From Pythium myriotylum (lineage: Eukaryota > Oomycota > Peronosporomycetes > Pythiales > Pythiaceae): a stretch of 64,000 nucleotides of DNA. The translations under genes were made by a program, and so were the position numbers. The DNA is taken from the NCBI GenBank assembly GCA_023091665.1, contig JALJCQ010000017.1, forward strand, positions 744,001 through 808,000, given 5' to 3'. Position 1 is the stretch's first letter. The number at the start of each line of letters is the position of its first letter. This document shows positions 1 to 8,066 of this stretch, piece after piece. The notes under the pieces were generated by a model. It was not told where the DNA came from. It worked only from the letters and a program-made list of their open reading frames with translations, and searched no databases.

Positions 1-1550
1 TTTGCTGGGACACTCTTCGCCGTCTCGTAGAGAAACTCGGCAATCGAAGGCGTGCCGCCTGCCGAGACAAAGGGACCGGCGACCGAGTCGACATTAATGT
101 AAGCCACGGCCTTCTCGAGCAGCTCCTTCTCGTTGTCTTCCGCGTACTCCGTGCTCCCGAGCAGCCCATATTCCTCGCCATCCCACGACGCGAGCTTGAT
201 CGTGCGGCGTGGACGCCAGCCGCCACTGAGCAAGTTACCGTAGCCTCGCGCGATCTCGAGCAACGTCGCGGAGCCACTTGATGGATCAATCGCGCCACAT
301 ACCCAAGCATCACGATGGTTGCCGATCAATACAATCTCATCCGGTTCATCCGCACCTTCAATGGTGCCGATGACATCCCAGATCGGGCCAACCTTGTTGT
401 CGATCTCGATGTCCAAGTTGACTTCGGTCTTCTCATCATCGCCGAGGAAGTAGTCGAGATCGAGTCCACCCTGCCAGTCCGCTGGAGCTTTCTTGCCACC
501 AAGCGACTTGAGGATGTGAGCCGCCTGCTCGTAGCTCAGCACGGTGGCCGGCGAGTGAGGAATATTCTTGGCATCCTCAATACTAATGTATGGGGCGTCG
601 ACGGTCGACGGGAAGCCAGGAGTGAGCGGGTCACCGGCGTAGACCGAGAGGTACTGAGCCGAGCCTCGCTGGAACGAGCCCGATGGACGCCACAGGCCGT
701 CCGGGTACGTCGGACCCTGGCTGTAGCCGTCGTCCTTCGGGTCCGAATAGATGAGCGTGCCGATCATGCCATGTTGTTCGGCGAGCAAGACCTTGAGTCC
801 ACGGAAGTTGCGGCCGTACCGCACAAGGGCGATCTTGCCTTCGAGCTTGACGCCGTTTTCCACGAGCCACTGAAAGTCCTGGAGCGTGCCGTAGTTCACG
901 TACACGATCGAGCTCGTGATGTTGCCGGTCGCCGTGTACGCGAGGAACGGCGGCAGAGCGTCGGCGTTCGACGTGCAGGCATCTCCCAGCACGACGGCCT
1001 CGGTCAGATTGAGCTCAAGAGCCGTCGGGGCCGTGATGGCGACGCGACGGCGCTTGGGCACCGAGAGCAGCGTGTAGTATTCCTTGATCTCGGCCTTGAT
1101 GCCGTACGACTCGAACTGCTTGGCCGTGTAGACAGCGGTCTCGTAGTCCTGCTTGGATCCAGCCGAGTGGGGCTTGCTCGCGTACGCGTGGAGGTGCTCG
1201 CGCAGTCGTGTCTGGTCGATGCCGTTCACGAACGTCGTCTCGGCCTCCGAGTTCTGCTTGACGTGGGTCGACGAGCGCGTCGTGGATACAGGCTGGCGGA
1301 GGATGTGGTCCGACGGCGGCGGGTTGTACTGCGAGACCATGTAGCCGGCGACGAAGAGGAAGACGGCGCTGACGCCCACGGCGCGCAGCAGCGACGCGTG
1401 GGACTTGCGCAGTCGCGAGCGCGCCACGCGCGTCGGGCGCGTCGACGCGAAGCCGGCGTCGTCGTCGCCGAACGTGCCGTAGGCGTCGCGAGACTGGGGA
1501 GGCGCCGTGGGCGACGCCGCACTGCGTCGCGGGGACGCCAGCGACATCAT
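1..1550 (-). CDS. M28 glutamate carboxypeptidase II-like peptidase, type II membrane protein (3' end outside window)
   Basis: A minus-strand frame stays open from an ATG at 1550 to the left edge, giving 516 visible residues; the C-terminal dimerisation part is missing. It resembles N-acetylated-alpha-linked acidic dipeptidase/transferrin-receptor-like M28 peptidases, zinc enzymes that trim acidic residues from peptides. Visible are a cytosolic N-tail with AYGTF (Tyr24-Phe27), one membrane segment near residues 62-80, a protease-associated region, and the zinc-binding stretch GNHRDAWVCG (His412) followed by SWDGEEYGLLGSTEY with the catalytic Glu pair. All metal ligands in the visible part are present. 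A second ATG lies one codon downstream (1547). A promoter-like GTCATTCGCGCTTT lies on the minus strand about 20 bp upstream. Confident as to family; substrate unknown. Confidence 0.9.
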   Translation of the reverse strand, partial: MMSLASPRRSAASPTAPPQSRDAYGTFGDDDAGFASTRPTRVARSRLRKSHASLLRAVGVSAVFLFVAGYMVSQYNPPPSDHILRQPVSTTRSSTHVKQNSEAETTFVNGIDQTRLREHLHAYASKPHSAGSKQDYETAVYTAKQFESYGIKAEIKEYYTLLSVPKRRRVAITAPTALELNLTEAVVLGDACTSNADALPPFLAYTATGNITSSIVYVNYGTLQDFQWLVENGVKLEGKIALVRYGRNFRGLKVLLAEQHGMIGTLIYSDPKDDGYSQGPTYPDGLWRPSGSFQRGSAQYLSVYAGDPLTPGFPSTVDAPYISIEDAKNIPHSPATVLSYEQAAHILKSLGGKKAPADWQGGLDLDYFLGDDEKTEVNLDIEIDNKVGPIWDVIGTIEGADEPDEIVLIGNHRDAWVCGAIDPSSGSATLLEIARGYGNLLSGGWRPRRTIKLASWDGEEYGLLGSTEYAEDNEKELLEKAVAYINVDSVAGPFVSAGGTPSIAEFLYETAKSVPA

Positions 1551-2975
1551 CGTGCGGGGCACCGATCGAAAGCGCGAATGACGGAGCGTGCAGTGGGCGC
1601 GGCGGCGGCGGCGCGGGAGGTCTCGGGCGCGCGTAGTCGCGGGCGCCGCGCACACCAAGCCGACGATCGAATGAGGATGGGGCGCCACTTCGCCAAGGGC
1701 TGGATGGGTGGGGTTTTCGATGGTTGTCAACGGCGTAGTTTACGGAGAGGCGAAAGCTTTCAAGTGATAGAGTGGGCAAGAGGATGAGAGGTAATTTACG
1801 GGAAACTAGACCGTCAGGAAAGTTACATTGGTAAGTTACGGAGCGGGTTGCGGTTTCTGATGGTCGTCCACCAGTCGGTTCGCTGACTTGACGATTGGAG
1901 CGATTTGATTGGCTGATTCGACGACGCGAAGCGCCAGTCGCGACGCCGATTGGCCAGTCCATTGATTGCGTTCTCAGGTGAGATGTTGAAGGTCTGTCAC
2001 TAGCTTAGGCTAGGCACTAAGATGGGGTTCTGTCATGTGGACCACATCCCTTTAAACTGTGTGGACCACACGGCTGTTTCTTTGCCATGCCCAAAGTTGC
2101 ACCGAGTCCACTCGACTGGTTGTCTCCGTTCGGCAGGAAGCCCCCTCGTGCACGGTCCTAATGTAAGTGGGACGTCTTCCCGCGACATCAAAGCTCCGGG
2201 AAACGATTACTGTACAGAATTGGCGAAACTTTCCCTCTGTGCATGACAACGATGGATGGAGTTGGAGTCGATTGAGTGCGTGATACGTTGAGTGTGCAAA
2301 AGCGCTTGTCGGGTTACATCAGGCAGGTTCAGTCGAAGTCTGCCATGGTGTCCATAGCTTGACTTGATGAACAAAAGGTAATTGCAATGCAAGGGCACGA
2401 GTGGAATTGCAGAATACACAGAATTCGTGAAGCACTCGAGGTGTGTTGGGGGTTGCAGCTCTGGTGGAGGCAATCGTTTGGAACATCAGTGTCGGCTAAG
2501 AATATGGAACGCGGAGGCTTAGTCGAGACTTCAAGTAGAGCATGAGATGAGACTGCACACATTTTTGGTACATTCGATTCCCTCTCCGCCGCTCCCACGT
2601 CAGCAGTAAAAAAAAATTGTAGTAAACATGACCAGCGATCCAAAAGCTTATCGTAAGCTGGGCGAGCGTCCACTGGTGCTACAGCGTTGTCGATAAGCCT
2701 GAATGCTTGAATAACCATGAATAATACACTGACATGCAGTATGCGGAAGTCGCTGCACTTCAGATCATTTATAAGATCTTTATTTGCTCGCCGAGGTCCA
2801 ACACGCAGTTGGATGGCCGTGCATATCAGAGCGCCCGATCGCGGTTCCCTCTCCGTCAAGTCCAACGCAAACACGGTCCACAGAATCGATGGTGCCTTTT
2901 CTTCTTCACGAGAGGCGCGAGACCCTCGACTCATCCCTGCCTTCTAGCGCGAGCGATCCACCCGCAAGGGTCTCC
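1551..2975. other. Intergenic region, no gene recognised
   Basis: About 1.4 kb between the divergent M28 gene and the first six-cysteine gene. The minus-strand 5' region of the M28 gene, with an initiator-like element near 1570-1586, is at the left end. Short open frames are present on both strands, but none has recognisable protein features. The rest looks like unique non-coding sequence. Confidence 0.6.
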
Positions 2976-2991
2976 GCTCACTTTCGCATTT
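2976..2991 (+). promoter_or_regulatory. Oomycete-type initiator/FPR core promoter
   Basis: GCTCACTTTCGCATTT resembles the oomycete initiator plus flanking promoter region (GCTCATTYYNCAWTTT) and sits 36 bp before the ATG of the first six-cysteine gene, the expected place for a transcription start. Confidence 0.55.
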
Positions 2992-3027
2992 GTTTAGCCG
3001 AGACCAGATCCCTCCTCTCCGTCGACG

Positions 3028-3492
3028 ATGAAGACTTTCGTGACTGCAGCATTCGTCCTCGCTGCTGGTCTCGTCCAGGGAGAAACCAACCACACCGACA
3101 TCGCACGCGTCAACGGCAACGCCACGGCTGGGATCCAGTACATTTGCTACCCAGAAGGTCGCTGGCAAGACCAGGAGTTTTGGCAGCATGAGAAAGGCCA
3201 CGAGCCGTTCTTCTGCACTACCTTCCGCGAGTCTAGTGGCAAGCCGTGGGCCATGCTCAACTCGTACCGCTCGGGTGGGAAAGAAGGCGTCCACTGGAAA
3301 TACACAAGCGATCCGAACGACATTGGCTGCTTGCTTGACTGGACGTATCACTCCAAGGACGGGAACACTGTGATCGAGCGCGTCAAGGGCCGCACGACGC
3401 TCGCTGGTGACACGAAACGCTGGTGCGGCCTGCCGGTCTATCGCTCGGACGGCGTCCGAGGTAAACAATGGGACTTCTGCTCACAGTGCTGA
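3028..3492 (+). CDS. Small secreted six-cysteine protein, copy A
   Basis: 154 residues with a signal peptide (about residues 1-18) and no membrane segment, so probably secreted. I do not recognise the family, but the same fold signature occurs six times in this window: a central block W-x-M-L-N-[AS]-Y-R-[AS]-G-G followed by HWKYT, a CL-x-[DN]-W motif, [RKS]-x-WC-[AG]-LPV-[YF]-R, and a terminal Q-[WY]-x-x-C cluster. The six conserved cysteines here are Cys40, 63, 101, 133, 151 and 154, suggesting three disulfides. N-glycosylation sequons lie just after the signal peptide. It is first of a tandem trio (3028-4953). Function unknown; a secreted effector or apoplastic protein is possible, but only by its size, secretion signal and cysteines. 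Confidence 0.85.
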   Translation: MKTFVTAAFVLAAGLVQGETNHTDIARVNGNATAGIQYICYPEGRWQDQEFWQHEKGHEPFFCTTFRESSGKPWAMLNSYRSGGKEGVHWKYTSDPNDIGCLLDWTYHSKDGNTVIERVKGRTTLAGDTKRWCGLPVYRSDGVRGKQWDFCSQC

Positions 3493-3560
3493 CGACGGCC
3501 TTGGTAGCAGAGAGCACTGCACTTTTGATTGTCGTTAATCGCATTACATTGTGGAAGCGC

Positions 3561-3561
<1 letters not shown>

Positions 3562-3596
<35 letters not shown>
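3562..3596 (+). repeat. 35-bp poly-C homopolymer
   Basis: An uninterrupted run of 35 C residues lies in the 273-bp spacer between six-cysteine genes A and B, 70 bp after the stop of copy A. Such long C tracts are rare, difficult to sequence and unstable in length. Confidence 0.95.
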
Positions 3597-3598
<2 letters not shown>

Positions 3599-3765
3599 GT
3601 ATGATGCGAGTCTCTTCTCTGTGTCCTCTCCAATACTACGTAGTAAGTTTTTCTCCGGTCTTGTCTCAATGACCTCCGATGACAAACCTTTCCGCCCCAG
3701 TCTTAGTCTCTCGAGCCTCTTTTTTCACTCGCCACAACTCGATCTCCGTCTCCTACGACACGACC

Positions 3766-4242
3766 ATGAAGACCGCGATTCCTATCCTGCTCTACTTCCT
3801 CTTCTTCACCAGCTGCCTCGCGTCGCCCCTCGTCACGAACAAAACCGAAGTCATCACCACCAACGGCGTCACCTACGTCTGCGAGCGTCCGATCGGGGCA
3901 CTCAGCGCGTGGTACTGGGACTTTGACCTCACGATTCCTCCTCGCGGCTGCACGCTGCCGTACAACGGTGCGCCAGGCATCATCATGCTAAATGCTTACC
4001 GCTCCGGCGGCCGCGAAAACGTCCATTGGATCTACACGAACGACAAAAATGACCCGCGGTGTCTCGAGAACTGGGCCTACAACGCTCCGGACGGCGTCAA
4101 AGTGTACGCGCAAGTCAAAGGACGCATCACGAAAGCGAGGTCTACAAAGAGCTGGTGTGGGCTGCCAGTCTTTCGCGCCGGGTCCATCCTCACCAAGCAA
4201 TATGCGCAGTGTAAGTGTACATTGAAGCCGAGATCTAGCTAG
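3766..4242 (+). CDS. Small secreted six-cysteine protein, copy B
   Basis: 158 residues. An in-frame ATG exists 87 bp upstream (3679), but the start at 3766 is chosen because it puts a good signal peptide (MKTAIPILLYFLFF..., about 20 residues) at the N-terminus and leaves a T-rich stretch and CACTCGCCACAACTC as promoter. It keeps the family core (MLNAYRSGGRE, CLENW, WCGLPVFR) and the six cysteines. It is the most divergent of the trio: QYAQCKC replaces the usual QW-x-YCSC and a short basic tail (TLKPRSS) follows. No membrane segment after the signal peptide. Function not known. Confidence 0.8.
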   Translation: MKTAIPILLYFLFFTSCLASPLVTNKTEVITTNGVTYVCERPIGALSAWYWDFDLTIPPRGCTLPYNGAPGIIMLNAYRSGGRENVHWIYTNDKNDPRCLENWAYNAPDGVKVYAQVKGRITKARSTKSWCGLPVFRAGSILTKQYAQCKCTLKPRSS

Positions 4243-4439
4243 GCAGCCAAGAGAGCCAGGAATGATCTGAGAAGAAATACACTGACGTGTTGCACCGTCA
4301 GCATTCGTGGTGCCTCTGGATTGCGAGGGCTGTCATACCCACCGGTCATATTGGAGTCTGGGGCCTCGGATTGTGATGTCTGACTTCGTTCCGTGAGGAT
4401 TGCTGACACGGTGGCGGACCAACTCGTCGACCAGAACCT

Positions 4440-4456
4440 GCTCATTCTGCCTTTCC
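4440..4456 (+). promoter_or_regulatory. Initiator-like core promoter of six-cysteine copy C
   Basis: GCTCATTCTGCCTTTCC matches the first half of the oomycete initiator/FPR consensus and lies about 30 bp before the ATG at 4471. It also argues against the in-frame upstream ATG at 4393 being the start. Confidence 0.55.
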
Positions 4457-4470
4457 ACTCACCACGAGCC

Positions 4471-4953
4471 ATGCTGATCTTGAATTTCCTCATCTCTATC
4501 TCCCTTCTCTCAAACATGGTCGCCGGCACCAACTCAACAGCCTATCGTAACGTCAGTCTGAGCTCGTCCATTGAAGAAGATCGCGCGTTCGAGATGTGTA
4601 CTCTTCCGACGAACGGCCTCCCGCAGTGGTGCTACGAAGACTGCAAGTATGGCTACAACTTATGCAGCAAAGAGAAAGGCTCGGACAAGAGATGGACGAT
4701 GCTCAATGCATACCGCTCCGGAGGCAAGGAGAAGTACCACTGGAAGTACACAACCAACAAGAACGACCTTGAGTGCCTCCAGAACTGGACTTGCTACGCG
4801 AGCAATGGCAAAACCAAGTACGGAACGATCGTCGGTCGCGTGACGCAGATGCGAGATCGGTACAAGAAGCTCTGGTGTGCTCTCCCTGTGTATCGCCGCA
4901 ACGGGAAGCGCGGCTTGCAGTGGGACTACTGCTCAGCGTGTCCCAGCAGCTGA
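4471..4953 (+). CDS. Small secreted six-cysteine protein, copy C
   Basis: 160 residues from ATG 4471, which gives a hydrophobic leader (MLILNFLISISLLSNMVAG). An upstream in-frame ATG at 4393 would add 26 non-signal residues ahead of it. Family blocks are MLNAYRSGGKE, HWKYT, CLQNW, LWCALPVYR and QWDYCSAC. It has three extra cysteines compared with its neighbours (near WCYEDC and in NWTCYAS), so it may carry additional disulfides. Last gene of the tandem trio. Function unknown. Confidence 0.83.
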   Translation: MLILNFLISISLLSNMVAGTNSTAYRNVSLSSSIEEDRAFEMCTLPTNGLPQWCYEDCKYGYNLCSKEKGSDKRWTMLNAYRSGGKEKYHWKYTTNKNDLECLQNWTCYASNGKTKYGTIVGRVTQMRDRYKKLWCALPVYRRNGKRGLQWDYCSACPSS

Positions 4954-5608
4954 CACAGAACCTTCGGCTTGCGCTTCAGCTGTCCTCTTGGTGTGTGATG
5001 CTGATAAGGGTCCATCACCTCGTGGAAAAACAGAGAATGGAAGGCGGTTTGCTTAGCGTTCTGGTTTGGCGACATGCGTGTCCCAGTCACAAACTCCCTT
5101 TCTCCAAGGAAGGTCTCAATCTGAAGAAAGAGGGAGAGATATCGATTTTAACAGTGAACTAAGGGTGTTTATGAAAATAAGAAGAAAAAATGTGGAGACC
5201 ATATCTAACAGGGATCAGTTTTCAAGTCGATGCACTATTTCTGTAATTGCATTGTGTACACTCGAAACGGACGTTTTATGTGCAAGTGGAAGGAAGATGG
5301 ATGCACTTTTAATCGCGAGTGCGACACGCCCCACCGACTAACGCATCGCCATTCTCCTTTTTATTGCAGCTTTCCCTTCCCAGAAGACCACAAAAGCGAT
5401 ACACAGGAGACGTGATCACACGGGCGGTGGGAAGACCTCCACAATGTGACACCCGCATCCTTCTCCGGCTCTCTCTCTCTCGGCGTACCCTTTTTGTTTT
5501 TGTTGCTACCTCTCCCTCTCTCGCCCTTTTGCTTCGTGTCGTGGGATTCTGTTCTTGGTCATTCTCGAATCCGCCGTGTTCAACTCAAGAGGTCTCACTT
5601 CCGAAGCC
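4954..5608. other. Intergenic, includes symporter 5' region
   Basis: No convincing gene. The 3' part (about 5455-5540) is strongly pyrimidine-rich on the plus strand, and TGGTCATTCTCGAATCCG near 5556 resembles an initiator for the symporter. Confidence 0.5.
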
Positions 5609-7216
5609 ATGACGGCTTCCTCTCCCAAGTACGACGTCATCGTGACCCCGAAGGACCCAGAAGTCGACGGTCATGCGGCTGAAGCATCCTCGCGCAAGTC
5701 CAAGCTACTAGAACATTTCTTCGGTGTACCTGGGATTCTTGCTGGTGCCGTCCTTGGCGTTCTCATCGGCTACTTTGTCCAGCGAGCCAAGCCATCAGCT
5801 GAGGTTGTATCCTGGATCGGTGTGCCTGGCGACCTCTTCATTCGAGCCATCAAGTGCTGCGTGTTGCCGCTCGTATTCTCGAGTCTTGTCGTCGGTATGG
5901 CAGATATGATCGCGGTGGGGAAAGCCGGCAAGATTGGCTGGAGAACGTTCTGGCTGTACATGATCACAACATTGATCGCAAGCCTCGAAGGCCTCGTCGC
6001 CGTGATTGTAGTGCGTGGGTGGTTTAGCAAGAAGACCCCCGGAGAGGCCTCAACTGGAGCTGCCTTCGCCCTGCAGTGTTCCGAGCCTGGCTACTTTCTC
6101 AGCCATAGTAACGGCACCGTTTCCTGCCAATTTGACGAGGCATACAACAGCACCGGAGAGTTTAGCAAGGATACGCGCTTTGCTGTCACCGACATTCACG
6201 GCACGTTCAGCCAGACTGAGGGAGAATTCACTAAGCTCACTCTCTCTGAGTCGCTGCAGGCTCAGCTTCAAGTCATGGTGCCAAGTAACATCACCATGGC
6301 GTTTGCCGAAGGATCCCTTCTCTCGATCATTATGTTCGCTCTCCCCTTCGGTACGGCTGTGGCTATTCTTCCCCGTGACATGAAGAAGATCGGCGAATTC
6401 TTTCGCGAGATCAACGTGGTCTTCATGACTCTGATCAAGTGGTTCATCAAGCTCACACCAATTGCTATTGTGTCTCTCCTCTCTACGTCAATCGCCGGAC
6501 AGGACGATCTCGGGTACTTGGTCTCAGACGTCGGCGTTTTCTTACTGTGTAACCTGGTAACGCTTGGCATCCACGCATACGTGATGTATCCGCTCGTGTT
6601 CCGCACGTTCATCAAAGCCAACCCGTACGTCTGGATGCGAAAGATGGCGAAGGCACAAGTCTTTGCATTGAGTTGTGCGTCTTCGATGGCCACGTTACCA
6701 ATCACGATGGAATGCGTTGAGAAGACCAAGGAGGTCTCCGAGACGGTGTACCGCTTCGTGCTTTCCCTCGGCGCTACGATCAACATGGACGGCTCGGCCA
6801 TCGGATACCCGATCGCGATCGTGTTTATGGCTGAAGCCGAAGGCCTTGGTGACCTCGTTGGCGGAGTTGAAATGTTTTTGATCGTGATAATCTCGACGCT
6901 CGGAGCGATTGGATCTGCTCCCGTACCAGCCGCTGGGATTGTGATGACCATGACAATCTGGCAGAGCGTATTCTCTGGGCAGCCACTACCGTCGACCTTT
7001 GCTTTCATCGTCGCAACGGACTGGTTTACAGACCGTTTTATCACGGCGCTCAACATCACCGGCGACACGATTGTCACCCGTATTGTCGCCGAGTTTGTGG
7101 AAGACAAGCCAATGTCAGTGGAAGAGCGACAGAGTGTCGAGGCAATCAGCACCAGCCGCATTCATCAAAAGACTGACGCACGGGATGTACTTCATTCAGA
7201 CAATAACCCTGTTTAA
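5609..7216 (+). CDS. Dicarboxylate/amino acid:cation symporter (DAACS/EAAT family)
   Basis: 535 residues from ATG 5609; upstream in-frame codons lack an ATG. Members of this family couple sodium or proton entry to uptake of glutamate, aspartate or C4-dicarboxylates at the plasma membrane. Visible are several hydrophobic helices from about residue 36 on, an extracellular glycosylatable loop (about residues 160-215), ASSMATLP (357-364) in the place of the serine-rich hairpin HP1, NMDG (392-395) in TM7, and a GSAPVPAAG hairpin HP2. The serine-rich motif is reduced compared with the usual SSSSATLP. Uptake of amino acids released by the neighbouring peptidases is a plausible role, by context only. 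Confidence 0.9.
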   Translation: MTASSPKYDVIVTPKDPEVDGHAAEASSRKSKLLEHFFGVPGILAGAVLGVLIGYFVQRAKPSAEVVSWIGVPGDLFIRAIKCCVLPLVFSSLVVGMADMIAVGKAGKIGWRTFWLYMITTLIASLEGLVAVIVVRGWFSKKTPGEASTGAAFALQCSEPGYFLSHSNGTVSCQFDEAYNSTGEFSKDTRFAVTDIHGTFSQTEGEFTKLTLSESLQAQLQVMVPSNITMAFAEGSLLSIIMFALPFGTAVAILPRDMKKIGEFFREINVVFMTLIKWFIKLTPIAIVSLLSTSIAGQDDLGYLVSDVGVFLLCNLVTLGIHAYVMYPLVFRTFIKANPYVWMRKMAKAQVFALSCASSMATLPITMECVEKTKEVSETVYRFVLSLGATINMDGSAIGYPIAIVFMAEAEGLGDLVGGVEMFLIVIISTLGAIGSAPVPAAGIVMTMTIWQSVFSGQPLPSTFAFIVATDWFTDRFITALNITGDTIVTRIVAEFVEDKPMSVEERQSVEAISTSRIHQKTDARDVLHSDNNPV

Positions 7217-8066
7217 GGCACCCCACTTGGTTTCAGCAATAAATGTGGCCAGCGAGGAGGTAACGCAGGTGTATGCATTTTCGAACGATTTGGACAGTTG
7301 CAACAATGTTCAGGTCCAGTCTTATGAACCACTTACCTCGGTGCAAAAGAGTAATCGAATTCTATTGGATGTGCATGCGCATTTTTCGAGCCATGATGAT
7401 GATGATGACGGCAATTATGTAGCCTAATGAGCCACGACTAGCTGCTTCATTTTGCACAAAGGAGAGACCCTCGGGGAGCAGATACTATTAATAGTAGTTC
7501 GTAATTCACGTGTCGCCCACCAAACGGGGATACGCTATCGAATTTTGTAGTACTGTATAGAACAAATACGTTGATGGCCCTTCAGCAGCTGGGCTGAGAG
7601 CCACCAGTAGTCTTGTTGATCTTGCAATTGGAGAGGAATGTTGGTTCTGAAGCGTGATGAACACAAACGAAATGGCTCAAAGGAGATGAGACTAGATGAC
7701 ATCTGAGCCAGGCCTCGTCTGGGTAACAACGGTAGAGAGGAGCATCAGCAAGACGTGTTGTTGTAGACAGGTGATCAACGGCCACACTACTTCAAAGTGG
7801 CAGTTGGGGATGTGGGGTAAAGATCGTCGATGTTCTTCAAGGGCATCAAAGCTTTTTTTTAGAGAAGTCTTTTGAGCGGGGTGTTCCTGACATAGGATAC
7901 CAATCAGAATGACGGTACGAAATGTGGAATGACCGTAACTAAATAGCAGTTCAAGGGCCTTCCTAGGTCTCGTGAAGTTGGGGGCGGCTTCATTCGATGC
8001 ATCTTTTGCGAGGGCATTCCCGGTTTCACCATCCAAGCCTCAAGTGGAAGACCAACGCCAGACCCG
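7217..8066. other. Intergenic region
   Basis: 850 bp with no recognisable gene. A short GAT/ATG triplet run lies near 7392-7408, and AGGGCATTCCCGGTTTCACC around 8011-8030 is a weak initiator candidate for the M28 gene that follows. Confidence 0.5.

Noticed and set aside
315..1787. 490-residue plus-strand open frame over the first M28 gene
   Set aside because: Arg/Val-rich antisense shadow of the minus-strand M28 gene, whose motifs are unambiguous.
3679..3765. Upstream ATG as start of six-cysteine copy B
   Set aside because: It would bury the signal peptide behind 29 residues; paralogs start at the signal peptide.
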